Shown in pieces: positions 22,001 through 32,335 of a stretch of DNA of 64,000 bases. A model generated the notes under the pieces. That model made no database searches. It saw only the letters and a list, made by a program, of their open reading frames with translations, and had not been told where the DNA came from. Positions within the stretch are counted from its first letter, which is position 1, and every line of letters starts with the position of its first letter. The position numbers were made by a program, and so were the translations under genes. Origin of the DNA: Protea cynaroides (taxonomy: Eukaryota; Streptophyta; Magnoliopsida; Proteales; Proteaceae); NCBI GenBank assembly GCA_028583415.1, contig CM053276.1:7470663-7534662 (forward strand). The letters are read 5' to 3'.

Positions 22001-24040
22001 CTGAGTTACCCTTTTCATCTTAAGTTCTAATTTTGGAAGGTTTGACAAAGTATTCTCTTTCTTTATTAAGATTTTTGTTATTTTCCATTATGCCCTTCCC
22101 AAGAATGTGGGTGCCTAAATGCACGTCCCCACGCCTAGATTGTCTTCTAGAAGTGTGCATACATGGCACTTCAACTAGGGTGTTGCATAAATTAAGTTAT
22201 TGCCATAAATAGAATATTCTATCTAAGCATGACATGTATGATATTTATGGTAACTATCACAACATATAGTAAGATTATGAAAATCTTCCTAATATGACAT
22301 GCATTGCAAATAAGGCAAGAACCTAATATGGCAAGATCTAATATGCTAATCTAAGCATTGTAAGACCTAATATGGCAAGAAATTAATATATGCACATATA
22401 TGTCAATATGGCAAGTACCAAACATAGAATGCAAAATATGGCATGAATCATCAAAAAAGGTAAGATCTTATATACTATTTTCTAAGCATAGTAAGACTTA
22501 AAAATGATAAAAAATTAATGTATGCATCTATATATCAATATGGTAAGTACCAAACATAGAATGCAAAATATGGCATGATCATCCAAAAAGATAAGATCTT
22601 ATATACTATTTTCTAAGCATAGTAAGACTTAAAAATGGTAATTATTAAGATTTTACTAAATATGATAAAAATCTATTTATTCTACCAAATATAGAAACAC
22701 ATGGAATATGGCAAATATGGTATGCACAATCCAAACAAAGCATATGAATGCTCCAAACATAGCCATTTATCCAAATATGGCAGAATTTACTCAAACAACC
22801 AATTGCATGTTACAATGAATGAGACATCAATGAAACTTTTTTTTGAAAAGTATAAAATTATTAAAAAATATATATGTTCAATGTTCTTTGAAAAATTTTA
22901 TTTTTTATGAAGACATTTGGAAAGATTAATGACTCAAAACTATCAAAATTGTAACACAAGGTTTCAGATAATGGCAAAGCTATGAACTGCATTCAGATTC
23001 TGTCACATTACACAAGAATGACCATAATTAGGTCTTCTGCAACTCAATTAAGCTCAACTTTTTTTTATAAAAAGATAACTTAATATATTATATTTCATAT
23101 GAAAGAGTTGAATCCCAACAGAGAGTAAAAATAGGTCAAAGATATGCCCTAAGACCGGACATATGCACTGGTCAAATCTATTCCAGATTTTTTACCAGTT
23201 GCATCATAAATTCCAAATAAAATCCTATACTTAATGAAAATTAAATCCAGACATATGTCTATGTAGATAACTGTCTGATCTAAAATTTCATCAAGAAAAA
23301 CAAATTAAAATAGTATATTTTCTTTGTGAAAAATGATTCTTTTCAATCATGCAAATCAGTACATCATGACAGATTCAAAGTCAGAATACTATGCACTTAA
23401 AAATTGATATCAATTCAATAAAAATCAAAAAAATACGAAACCAGTGTCATTTTTTAGACGACTTTCATATCTAAAAATTGTATATGAAGTTGATTTCCGG
23501 ATTATGGCCATATGACCCTTGTCTAGAGACTTTTTGATGGAGGATTGCATTACATCCGAGTAAAATAACAATGTCAAAGACGAATTTTTTGATATACTTT
23601 TTCAATTCTAAATGGAACGAAATTTCTAAGGTAGTCTTCTAACATATCAGAGAGACTTCCATAAAAATTTAGACTTTAAATCTAAGAAAAACTACATGTG
23701 ATGTACGTCCTAAGTTTGAATCTTAAATATAGAAATTTCATATTAGAAAACCACTTTATGAAACTTGTCAAAAACATCAAACATCATCATATAGCATTCG
23801 AAACTTCATCATTGAGTAGTTTAGACAAATTATCATTCATGAAAAATGCTATACATAGGCATCCTAACATTAATAAGCATATAATAGAGCATTACTGATC
23901 TAGATTTCATAGAAATTAGCATTTTTAAGCAAAATTGACATTTGAGCATTCTAACGAACTCTAAATTTGTTTAGGGTACTAACCTTGTGCTCGAATCGAG
24001 TAAAACCATCGATGTAGGATGTTTGGAGATCGTATCAAGC
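22000..24040. repeat. AT-rich middle of H2
   Basis: Recurring ATGGCAAG and AATATGGCAAG words up to about 22760 (a near-duplicate pair of phrases occurs around 22430-22520 and 22550-22640), then strongly AT-rich sequence. No coding region is supported. Confidence 0.6.
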
Positions 24041-24043
24041 TCT

Positions 24044-24927
24044 TTGAATGTGAATCCTCTTACTCCTTTTCTCTGCTTCTCTCTCTCTTTTCTTTCTCTC
24101 TTTTCTTCTTCTCTTTTCTTTCTTTTCTCTTCTTTTTTTCTCTTTCTTTCTCCCTCTCTCACGTTTCTCTCTTACCACATTCTCTCTCTCCTTGTGGTCT
24201 GGAAAAGAAGCCCCCTCTCTCTTTTTCTTGGCCTATTTATGTTTTTTCTCTCCTCTTCTAAAAGATCCTTCTTTCATTTTCTTCTTTTTCTAGAAAATCC
24301 TTTTTTTCTTTTTTTTCTTCTTGCCTTTCTTCTCTTCCTTCCCTTTTCTCTTCTCTCTTCTCTCTTCTCCACGTTTTCTACATGTTTCTAGAGTAGAAAC
24401 GTCCTTCCTCTCTCTCCTCTTCTTTCCTTCTTCTATCTTCCTTCTTTTTCTTCTTTTTCTTCTAGAAAATTATTTCTTTCCTTTCTTCTCTCTTTCCCAC
24501 GTTTTTCTCCTTCCTTTCTTTCCTTTTTCTCCTTCTTCTTCTAGAAAATCCATTCTCTCTTTCCTTTCTCTCTTTCCTTCTTTTAGAAAATTCTTTCTTT
24601 CCTTTTCTTCTTCCTTCCTTTCTTTTTCTTCCTTTTCTTCTTCTTTCCTTTGTTTTTTCTTTCTTCTTTTCTCTCTTTTTTCACGTTTTCTTTCTAGAAA
24701 ACATTTCCTTTCTAGAAAACGTTTCCTTTTTTTTTCTTTTTTCTTTTTTTTTTCCTTTTTTCTTTCCTTCCTCTTTCCTTCCTTTTTTTTCTCTCTCTTT
24801 CATGTTTTCTTTCTAGAAAATGTTTTTTCTTTTCTTTTTTCTTTTATTTCTCTCTCTTTCATTTTTTCTTTCTCCCTCTCTCTTTCCCACAGCCTCTCTT
24901 TCCATGGCCTCTCTTTCCTCTCTCTTT

Positions 24928-24930
<3 letters not shown>
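24044..24930 (+). repeat. Polypyrimidine (CT-rich) tract of H2
   Basis: About 890 bp of nearly pure pyrimidine on the plus strand, the counterpart of 5180-6035 in H1 but with different internal repeats, such as many TTTCTAGAAAA interruptions. The long plus-strand open frames here (for example 24321-25004) result from base composition. Confidence 0.85.

Positions 24931-24973
<43 letters not shown>
24931..24973. repeat. (AT)n microsatellite
   Basis: About 21 uninterrupted AT units at the junction of the CT tract and tail of H2. H1 has a degenerate AT-rich equivalent around 26034-26100, which is where H2 inserted. Confidence 0.95.
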
Positions 24974-24977
<4 letters not shown>

Positions 24978-26028
24978 AATATATTATACATTATACACAT
25001 ATAAAAGAAATGCATGCATATGGGCTAACATGACTTGATCTGGATTGGTCTGAGCTGGGCCGGGCTAGTTAGACTAAGCTGGATTGAGCTGGTTTGGAAC
25101 AAAGTTGACTTTTCCTATCATTTCATAGTCCATTTCTGCCACCATTCCACATGGAATTTTTCAATAGCCTCTATTCTAAATTTTCTACGTTCACTTTGTA
25201 GAACACACTAAAAATGAGAAATGTTAGAACTTGAATCACCTCATTTGGAAATAAAGTCAACTTATGAATTTCTGAAGTTTAAGCAGACCAATTATTGATA
25301 ATTTGGCTGACCATTCTGCATGGGATCCTTCAGAGACTTCTACTGGAAATCTTTTACGTCCAATTTGTATAGTACTAAAAATGGAACATACTGAAACTGA
25401 AATCACCTGATTTGGATATGGGGTGACCAAAATATTAATTTTTCAAAGATTAAATGATCATTTCCATGTGTTATTTTGCATGGGACCCTTCGGAGACTTC
25501 TACCTGAGATTTTTTACGTCCACTTTGTAGAACATCACAAATGAAGAATAATGGCCTTGGAATCATCTGAATCCGACGTAGAACGACAAAGATATGAAGC
25601 TTTGAAGTTCTAACGATAATTTTGTATGAAAGCTTGCATGGGGCCCACCGGTGACCTTTGTCCGGGATTTTTCACGTCCACTTTGAAGAGGACTGAAAAT
25701 AAGGAATATTGGCCTTTGAATCATCTGATTTCGATATCAGATGACCAAGATATGATGACGTGAAGTTTAAATGATAATGAATGCATCTTACGATAATTAC
25801 ATAAATGCCCTTGCACTTTCAAACAGCGATATCTTCCTTGTTTGATGTCAGAATTTGATGATTCTGGTCTCATTTCGAAGATAATTTCACGACATATTCA
25901 TCTAAGTAGGTAATAGCCTATGACCCTACTGTGAGATTTATTAGAGAATCACAACCTTTGGGTTAAAGGCCGAAAACCTACCATATTAGTTCACCTATGC
26001 TGAGGGTAGCAAAAATGGGGTGCTTACA
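24974..26028 (+). repeat. H2 LTR tail
   Basis: About 1.05 kb matching the H1 tail at 26034-27127: GCATGCATATGGGCT near 25012, repeated GGGACCC/CCTTCGGAGACTTCTAC phrases, and the end AAAATGGGGTGCTTACA. Within each tail a unit of roughly 135 bp recurs imperfectly (TTTTTACGTCCACTTTGTAGA phrases near 25185, 25355, 25515 and 25670). No gene. Confidence 0.8.
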
Positions 26029-26033
26029 ATATG

Positions 26034-27127
26034 ATGTATAATGCATATAATATATAGTATAATATATATAATAAAATATGCAAAGTATAGTATAATGCAT
26101 AATATGCATGCACATGGGCTGATCTGATTTGGTCTAGACTGGTTTGACTTGGGCCGGACTGAGTTGGACTAAGTTGGGTTTGAGCTGGGTTAGGTCAAAA
26201 TTAGTTCTCTCTATCATTTCATAGGCCATTTTCGTCGTCATTCCGCATAGAATTTTCTGACATCCTCTACCCCAAATTTTTCACGTTCATTTTGTAGAAC
26301 ACTAAAAATGAGGAATATTGGAGCTTGAATCACCTCATTTGGAAATAAAATGACCAACTTATGAATTTCTAAAGTTTAAACAGGCCAATTTACGATAATT
26401 CGGCTAACCACTTTGCATGGGATCCTTCGGAGACCTCTGCCTAAAATCATTTACGTCCACTTTGTAGAGCACTAAAAATGGAACATATTGAAACTGAAAT
26501 CAACTGATTTGGATGTAGGGTGACCAAAATATAAATTTCCAAAGATTAAACAACCATTTCAACATGTAATTTTGCATGGGACCCTTCGGAGATTTCTGTA
26601 CCGAATTTTTCACGTCCACTTTGTAGAACACCAAAAATAAAGAATAATGGCCCCTGAATCATCTGAATCGGACATAGAACGGCAAAGATATGAAGCATTG
26701 AAGTTCTATCGATAATTCTACATGAAAGCTTGCATGGGACCCATTAGTGATCTCTACCCGGGATTTTTTACGTTCATTTTGAAAAGGACTAAAAATAAGG
26801 AATATTGGTACTTAAATCATATGATATTTGAATGGTCAAGATATGATGATTTGAAGTTCAACGATAATTTATGCATGCATCCTACGATAATTACATAAAT
26901 GCCCCTGCACTTTCAAACTGATTACAACTGCTTCCTTGTTTGATGTCAGAATTGGATGATTCTGATCTCATTTTGAAGATGATTTCACGACCTATATATC
27001 CAAGTAGGTAATAGCCCATGACCCTGTTGTGGGGCTCATTAAAGAATCACAAACCCTTGAATTAAAAACCGAAAACCTGTCATATGGATTCATTTATGCT
27101 GGGGATGGCAAAAATGGGGTGCTTACA
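26034..27127 (+). repeat. H1 LTR tail
   Basis: The right end of H1 after the H2 insertion. It is similar throughout to 24974-26028 and ends GGGGTGCTTACA, followed by the CACCA duplication. No gene. Confidence 0.85.
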
Positions 27128-27369
27128 CACCAGGAGAGGGAGACCCCAGTCCTTGTGGGACTCTCCTCTGTCCTCTCCCTTACGCTTTACAGTGTTGGAG
27201 TCAAGTAAAATGTCTCATTTGACTCTAATGCGTTTTTTAGAGAGAGGGAAGTTGCAGAAGAGAGAAACCTATGAGAAAGGGTAAAGACGACTAGCTAAGG
27301 GCGTGCTTCTAAGACAACCATGCATTAATGAACGGAAGCAAGTTTTGGTAAGTGCATTGGCTCCCTTTT

Positions 27370-27640
27370 CATATTCTAAACATTGAAGAACCCATCAGAA
27401 GGTGGAAGCACCCTCTGAAACAATGGGAATGAAACCTTCCTTAGCCATTAATGGCAGACCATTAACCGAAAGATAATGCAGTCTAGTTTGGATAGAATCC
27501 TAGACAGCAGACCTAAGGATATCTAATGTAGCTTGAAAGAAAACCTAGGATGGAACCATGGCACCTACCGATGCCAATAAGGTATTAGATGCTTCCTAGG
27601 AATAAGGGGAAGGAACCACCACCTTGTCGAAGGAGTTGGA
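27370..27640 (-). pseudogene. Decayed coding remnant of unknown identity
   Basis: About 85 codons stay in one minus-strand frame apart from three TAG codons, each in a context where CAG (Gln) is the likely ancestor (for example PYS-TAG-EAS and VPS-TAG-VFF). Hydrophobic-helical composition is seen but no motif I recognise. C-to-T loss at CAG sites is the pattern expected from CHG methylation in silent plant DNA. It could be a fragment of an old retroelement protein. Low confidence that it was ever a cellular gene. Confidence 0.3.
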
Positions 27641-27751
27641 CCCTGGTTTAGGTTGTATAACTCAGTCTGGATGGTGCTTTGGATGCAAAATTCATGCATC
27701 CGGACCATCACAGTAGCATTCCTATATGTAAAGGCATCTCTCTGGGAATCT

Positions 27752-27901
27752 CTAGAAGGAGGGTCTGGTCACAGATATGCCACCGGACTTGCTTCTGGAT
27801 AGTTATAGTAGGTCCCTGTATAGACCAGTGAACAATCTGAGATTTTCTGGATGGAGGGTCCAGATGCAAGTTTGCATCAGGACTTGCTGTCGGATAGTCA
27901 T
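27752..27901. repeat. Imperfect repeats of about 95 bp, split by G2
   Basis: Units begin GGAGGGTC and contain GGACTTGCT-TCTGGATAG followed by AGTAGGT. The second unit is cut at GTCAT by G2 and finishes at 37974 onward, with a third, more diverged unit to about 38100. Confidence 0.5.
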
Positions 27902-28204
27902 TGTAAGACCCGCACGCCACGAACCTGGTCTAACCTTACATTTCATGTCGTGACCCATCTACATATCATGGTCGAGCCAAGTGGACCAAGTGTGTGAAGA
28001 AACCCAAGACCCAATATGAAATTTTACTCAAAAACAGTCAAAAAATGAGGGTAGGGTCACATGCCTAAACAGGCAGGTCCGACCCCCCCCCATCGACCCC
28101 CGATAATCGGTAAAAACAGCACGAACCGAAAATTAGGAAACTTTCCTAATTTCAATTGGAACCTTTCCAAAACTCAATGGGACTTATTTTGGGAGGTTTT
28201 ACTC

Positions 28205-28212
28205 TATAAATA
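28205..28212 (+). promoter_or_regulatory. TATA box of the G2 5' LTR
   Basis: TATAAATA within CTCTATAAATAGGACGTCCC, the same context as in the B-type solo LTRs (19629, 40506). Transcription would be expected to start about 30 bases downstream. Confidence 0.7.
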
Positions 28213-29686
28213 GGACGTCCCTAAGCCTCTTTCACTCCTTTTACAACCCTAATTGGATTGAGAGAAAGAGAAGAGAAGGAAGAGAAGGGGAAGAGAAGGA
28301 AAGTGGAGAAGAAGACCAAAGAGAAGGGATTCGGAGAAAGAAGCATACTTCTCAGGTATGGATACTATTTCCATGAATTTCTTAAGACCTTAGAGTAGAT
28401 CATGAAGAGGGTATGATCTAGGAGAAACCCAAATCATCCATCCATGGTTAGGTTTCAATGGAAACCATGGAGGAGATCATTGAAACCATGTAGGTGAATA
28501 AAGAATAGTTTTAAACCATAGACCATGTATGGAATGGACTATAGAAGGAAGCCATAGGACCCAAACATGAAAGAATGGACGAAATTTGATTCGACTCAAA
28601 CCATGGGGGGTCGCACCTAGGGTCGATGGAACATCCGACCCTAGCATCGACCCCCAGCATTCGGGAAGCCCAGGAAAGGGGTGGTCGCACCCAGGGTCGA
28701 ATGAAGGTCCGATCCTGGCATCGACCCCCAGTTAACAGTAGGTTTTTAAAATCAGAATTAATTCTAATTAAATTCTATCGACTTGATCAGGTCTTCTATT
28801 GATATAATATTGATATTTAATTGATTCTTAAAGCTTGAAAGATGATCTACAATCAAGCAAAGGTGAGGGAACAAGACCTAAATTAATTGGTTAATAAGAA
28901 ATTGTTTTACTCTTGAGTCAAATGCCATGATTGATTTTATGCGTATATGATTGTTATGTGCATTCAACATGTCATCCAATATTTCTATTATTACTGTTCA
29001 TGCATATTTAATTATTGTTTATAACATGATGAAGATGATGATGATGATGATAGGAATAGGCATGTGGATGTATGTGTGTGGTTGGTGTGCTTGATACGAG
29101 CGAGTATCAGGGGGAGGTGTCATAGGAGGGGCCTCAGCACTCTAGCTCTATCTCTAACTTAAGTTTTGTCCACTAACATCGTCGTATCGCCATTACCTTA
29201 GTGAAACTAATACATCGTAGGGCATCAGGGGGGGACGTGACACTGTGGTTCATCCTAGTCACCAGACCCTAGCTCTATCTCTATGGACGTATTGAGGGAT
29301 GCTGGGGTGAGGCCTTGGATACACTGATTGGCATTAGGATTGGTTAGTTGCGAGCCCAGTTTGCGAGCCCTCGCCAGCAGGGGCTTACGTGTTGGTATGG
29401 GCAATGGGTACAGCAATAAATGTGACCTTTGTGTGTACATTGTCCATGAATTGGGTGCATGTGAGTCGGCAATAAACGTTACCTTTGGGCGGCTTCACAC
29501 ACTCGTGTATAGAGGTGCAGCGTCAATAAACGTGATCTTCGACCACCTATCCTTTCTATAGCACATTGCAAACTTATTTACCAGACCAAAGATATGAATT
29601 GAATGCATACAATGTTTGTTGCATTGTTTTGTTTTCTCACTAAGCTCAAGTTGGAGAGCTGACCCTCACGCGCGCAATTCTTTTTA

Positions 29687-29824
29687 GTTTCTGATGTTGC
29701 AGGTACTATGATTGAAGATTATGTCTACACGCCAACATATGAACGGGTGAAGGCTATGAATGAGCAAGATGTGGAGAACGAACATGGTTCGTTAAGAGAG
29801 CGTTTCAACTGTGGATATGTTTAG
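29687..29824 (+). CDS. Conserved small ORF in the G2 5' LTR
   Basis: 45 codons plus TAG (138 bp, one codon longer than in the others). Reads TMIEDYVYTPTYERVKAMN near the start. The C-terminal part (FNCGYV) is very different from A and B1 copies, yet the frame, position and stop are kept. This divergent copy is the best hint of selection on the frame. Confidence 0.45.
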   Translation, partial: VSDVAGTMIEDYVYTPTYERVKAMNEQDVENEHGSLRERFNCGYV

Positions 29825-30094
29825 TGTTTAGACTTCGTATTTGGATATTGTAATATGTATTAAGTTATGTTTTGGTTATTTAGAAATAAATAGAATATTA
29901 ATTATTTATCATGACTAGACCTCAGTTCATATCTGTAAGACTTCCGCTATTTACTTTATTATCTCTGATTAATGTGGAATGTGTTTTGGTTTATCATATG
30001 TGGGATAGCCTATTCGAGATCCTGGTTGAACCGTTGGTTTATTGACGGTTCATCACACCATTTTGGTTAGTCCAAAAATTAGGGTGTGACAACT

Positions 30095-30106
30095 TGGTAT
30101 CAGAGC
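30095..30106 (+). other. G2 primer binding site (initiator tRNA-Met)
   Basis: TGGTATCAGAGC, exact, three bases after the LTR end. Confidence 0.93.
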
Positions 30107-30745
30107 TCTCTCAGGTCTTCCCATGAAACCTGAATACTTCCACTAGTGTCCATGAACTGAGTTAGGATAATTAAAAGCTTTAATACAAACACACCATAAG
30201 CACCTGTGTTGGTTGAGACAGAACTTAAACAAGACAATAATGTACATATAAAAGGTGGAACCATATATATACACTCAAACAGAAAGAGAAGACCAAAATT
30301 TATCCTGATAAACAAATAATATAGGGTATTATCTATAAGTTGGATAGTTATCTACGTATACAAGGGATATAGTACTGTAGCAAGAAGGAAGCATCTGTAC
30401 AACAGAAAAGTTGGAATACCGAGTTGGTACTCACAAGATGTTAAACTCGATGTATAACAGAGAAAGAAGAAAAATGACTAGTAATGCCAAAACCCCTGTA
30501 GAGATAAAGGAAAAGATCTCAGGCTGAATGCGACAGAGATAGGAGAACAATAGCTATACACCAAAAATGAGAGTAACTATAAAAGAAGATAAAGCTATAC
30601 TCCTGGGTAACGTGGAGACGCAGAGTGAGATCCACCACAAGGTGATCCATTGCCCACTGAGCATTAAGAAGATGTTGCAACTCGACCCCACCACTATCTG
30701 GGTTGAGAATGGGTAATGAAAACTCATCTGAGTAGATGCTAGATA
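30107..30745 (+). other. G2 leader
   Basis: Non-coding sequence that matches the G3 leader (38885-39474 on the opposite strand). The open frame on its minus strand (30100-30315) is a chance frame shared with G3 through homology, not a gene. Confidence 0.6.
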
Positions 30746-31080
30746 ATGATAATCAGATTAGAGCGAATCAAAGGAGGTGAACAACTAGGCCACTCCAGCC
30801 AATCACCTGGACTACCCAAGTTACTGATGTTACATCAACACCTCCGAGTCAGACCAAGTACGGTACCAATTGGTAGCAACACTGTATCCCCAACACCTGT
30901 TAGCTATAACACAGTGCCTATCATACAACAAGACCCTGTAATGCACATCCCAGTGCAGAAGATTGGTGCATAACAAGCAGTGTATCAAGGTGGTTACCCT
31001 TATCAGCCACCGATGTATGGGATAGCTGCATCATGACAAAATGATCTGACCAAGGATTGAGGAACATTTTCTGAAGACGA
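30746..31080 (+). pseudogene. G2 gag N-terminal remnant
   Basis: Reads GHSSQSPGLPKLLMLHQH and PVSYNTVPIIQQDPVMHI, then a YPYQPPMYG-like phrase that aligns with the YPYPPPWYG of G1 and G5 gag. An in-frame TGA follows (S-stop-QND), then a second stop in KD-stop. G3 has stops at both of these same two codons, so the lesions predate the two copies. Confidence 0.7.
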
Positions 31081-32335
31081 AGCCTTAAACGTTTTCAGCA
31101 AATGATCAAATCTATTGTGGCCATGTAACTAGATATGTTTATATAGGATGTGGTGCATTATTGATTTACTCTTATGATTATAGAGGATGCACATTCCAGA
31201 TTTTAATTTCTCGTACCTTGACAGGATACCTTCTTGATTAACCTGTCAATTGGAGTTATAGATATTGTTTCTTTAGTATTAGTCCTGATTATACCAATCT
31301 GAGCCACTCTCATGATCGACAACATGAACAGAGATATGAACTGAATGAACAGTTAAATGTTTAATCATGTTGAGCGTACAACTTTTTGATTTTACCTAAT
31401 TTACTGATGTACGAAAATCTTCTCCAGATTTATTCCTATAGTGCCTTGACCAATGGCATTATATATACTCAATAGAACCTGTAACCATGAGGTTAAGAAC
31501 TGTAAAACCTCTATTTCCATGTATTTGGACCACCGTGCAACTTAACGACCTTTGGATGCCGGTTGGATTACCACAGATTTACTCCTGATCCCTTAAATCT
31601 AGGTTCACTAGATAAAACAAGTGTCCTTTATCATACTGAAGTTGAAAAAAGGAGGTGAATCGCTTCTGGATAAACATTCTGATTCTTACATTTCTCGACA
31701 TCCATTGAAAAGATGTTTAATGATAATGGAATTATTGGAAGAAAGATGATAGGATTCAGATTAAGATTCTATAGCCAAGAGACCTCAGATAAAATAATAG
31801 AGAATCTATTTTGAGATTGCTGAATGGATGGATATGAGTTATGTCTATAAAAGAGTGCATGAGCAAAAGTGAGAACTATCAAGGGTAGCCAGTAAAGAAA
31901 TAGATAGCACTCAAGTAAAGTTAAAGATGGTTATATCGGTATGAATTTTGACAAGGTAGAAGATTCCTAAAGACAAATCTAAGAGTGGATACAAGGATAA
32001 AGTCAAAAATCGTGGCATTGATAGTATTAGGATTAGTATAAGTAATACTCAGTTATGCCCAATGTCGATTGAGATGATTAAGTAAAGACCAAAAGAGTTG
32101 GTTGAATTAATGAAATTATAAGCATATACCCTAATGCTTATAGATAAACTTGGGATATGAAGTAACAATCATAAGATATTTTTTCGAGGTATATGAAAGA
32201 GAGATCAGGGTAGAACAACAAGGATAAAAGAAATATAAGCTAATGAGTGCAATATGAGATTTTGACGATAGTCTTTGAAAAATCATAAGTGATGAAGGAA
32301 CTAGACAAGCTCTTAAGACCGTTACACCAGATTTT
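31081..32335 (+). other. G2 decayed middle (former gag)
   Basis: AT-rich, full of stops. The first 170 bases match G3. Beyond that I cannot recognise coding motifs. Confidence 0.45.

Larger units (their letters stand above)
6122..26028 (+). mobile_element. H2: second H-family solo LTR, inserted in H1
   Basis: Begins TGTGAGGACAAAG and ends AAAATGGGGTGCTTACA like H1, and is flanked by its own perfect duplication ATATG (6117-6121 and 26029-26033). After removing G1 and the solo LTR 19263-21643 it is about 5.7 kb. H2 is longer than H1 mainly because its tandem head repeats are expanded and its AT-rich middle is longer. The insertion landed in the AT-rich segment between the CT tract and tail of H1. 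Confidence 0.85.
321..27127 (+). mobile_element. H1: long solo LTR (Tat/Ogre-like), interrupted by nested insertions
   Basis: Begins TGTGAGGACAAAG and ends AAAATGGGGTGCTTACA. It is flanked by a perfect 5-bp target-site duplication CACCA (316-320 and 27128-27132). H1's own sequence is 321-828, 3170-6121 and 26034-27127, about 4.5 kb after removing the nested solo LTR (829-3164) and H2 (6122-26028). The very long LTR and the ATGGGGTG-TTACA end resemble Tat/Ogre gypsy LTRs; that family call is inference because no internal region, PBS or polyprotein is present. From the left it holds a head with a GTCGCCACCTAG-type motif, tandem repeats, an AT-rich middle, a long pyrimidine tract and an AT-rich tail. 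No coding capacity was seen. Confidence 0.82.
27133..27901. other. Old host sequence between H1 and G2
   Basis: Resumes the sequence of 1-320 after H1. It contains a decayed coding-like stretch on the minus strand (27370-27640) and three imperfect copies of a unit of about 95 bp at the right end (GGAGGGTC ... ACTTGCT-TCTGGATAG) that continue past G2 at 37974. It is interrupted by G2 at 27902. Confidence 0.5.
27902..30091 (+). repeat. G2 5' LTR
   Basis: 2190 bp, TGTAAGACCCGCACGCC ... TAGGGTGTGACA. TATAAATA at 28205-28212, GGGTCGA motif clusters near 28045-28110 and 28605-28735, donor-like CAGGTATGG near 28355, and small ORF 29687-29824. It lacks a stretch of roughly 75 bp of GACCCCC-type sequence found in the 3' LTR. 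Confidence 0.93.

Noticed and set aside
24321..25004. A 227-residue Ser/Phe/Leu-rich frame ending in Ile-Tyr repeats
   Set aside because: It is the same compositional artefact in the H2 CT tract, running into the AT microsatellite.
321..27127. H as a single giant LTR with two tandem internal duplications
   Set aside because: The second pair of duplications (ATATG at 6117-6121 and 26029-26033) explains the repeated head and tail as a separate nested LTR.
30100..30315. Frame similar to 39309-39527, seemingly a conserved protein
   Set aside because: Both lie antisense in the gypsy leader next to the PBS. Similarity follows from shared leader DNA, and the ends and frames are not conserved.
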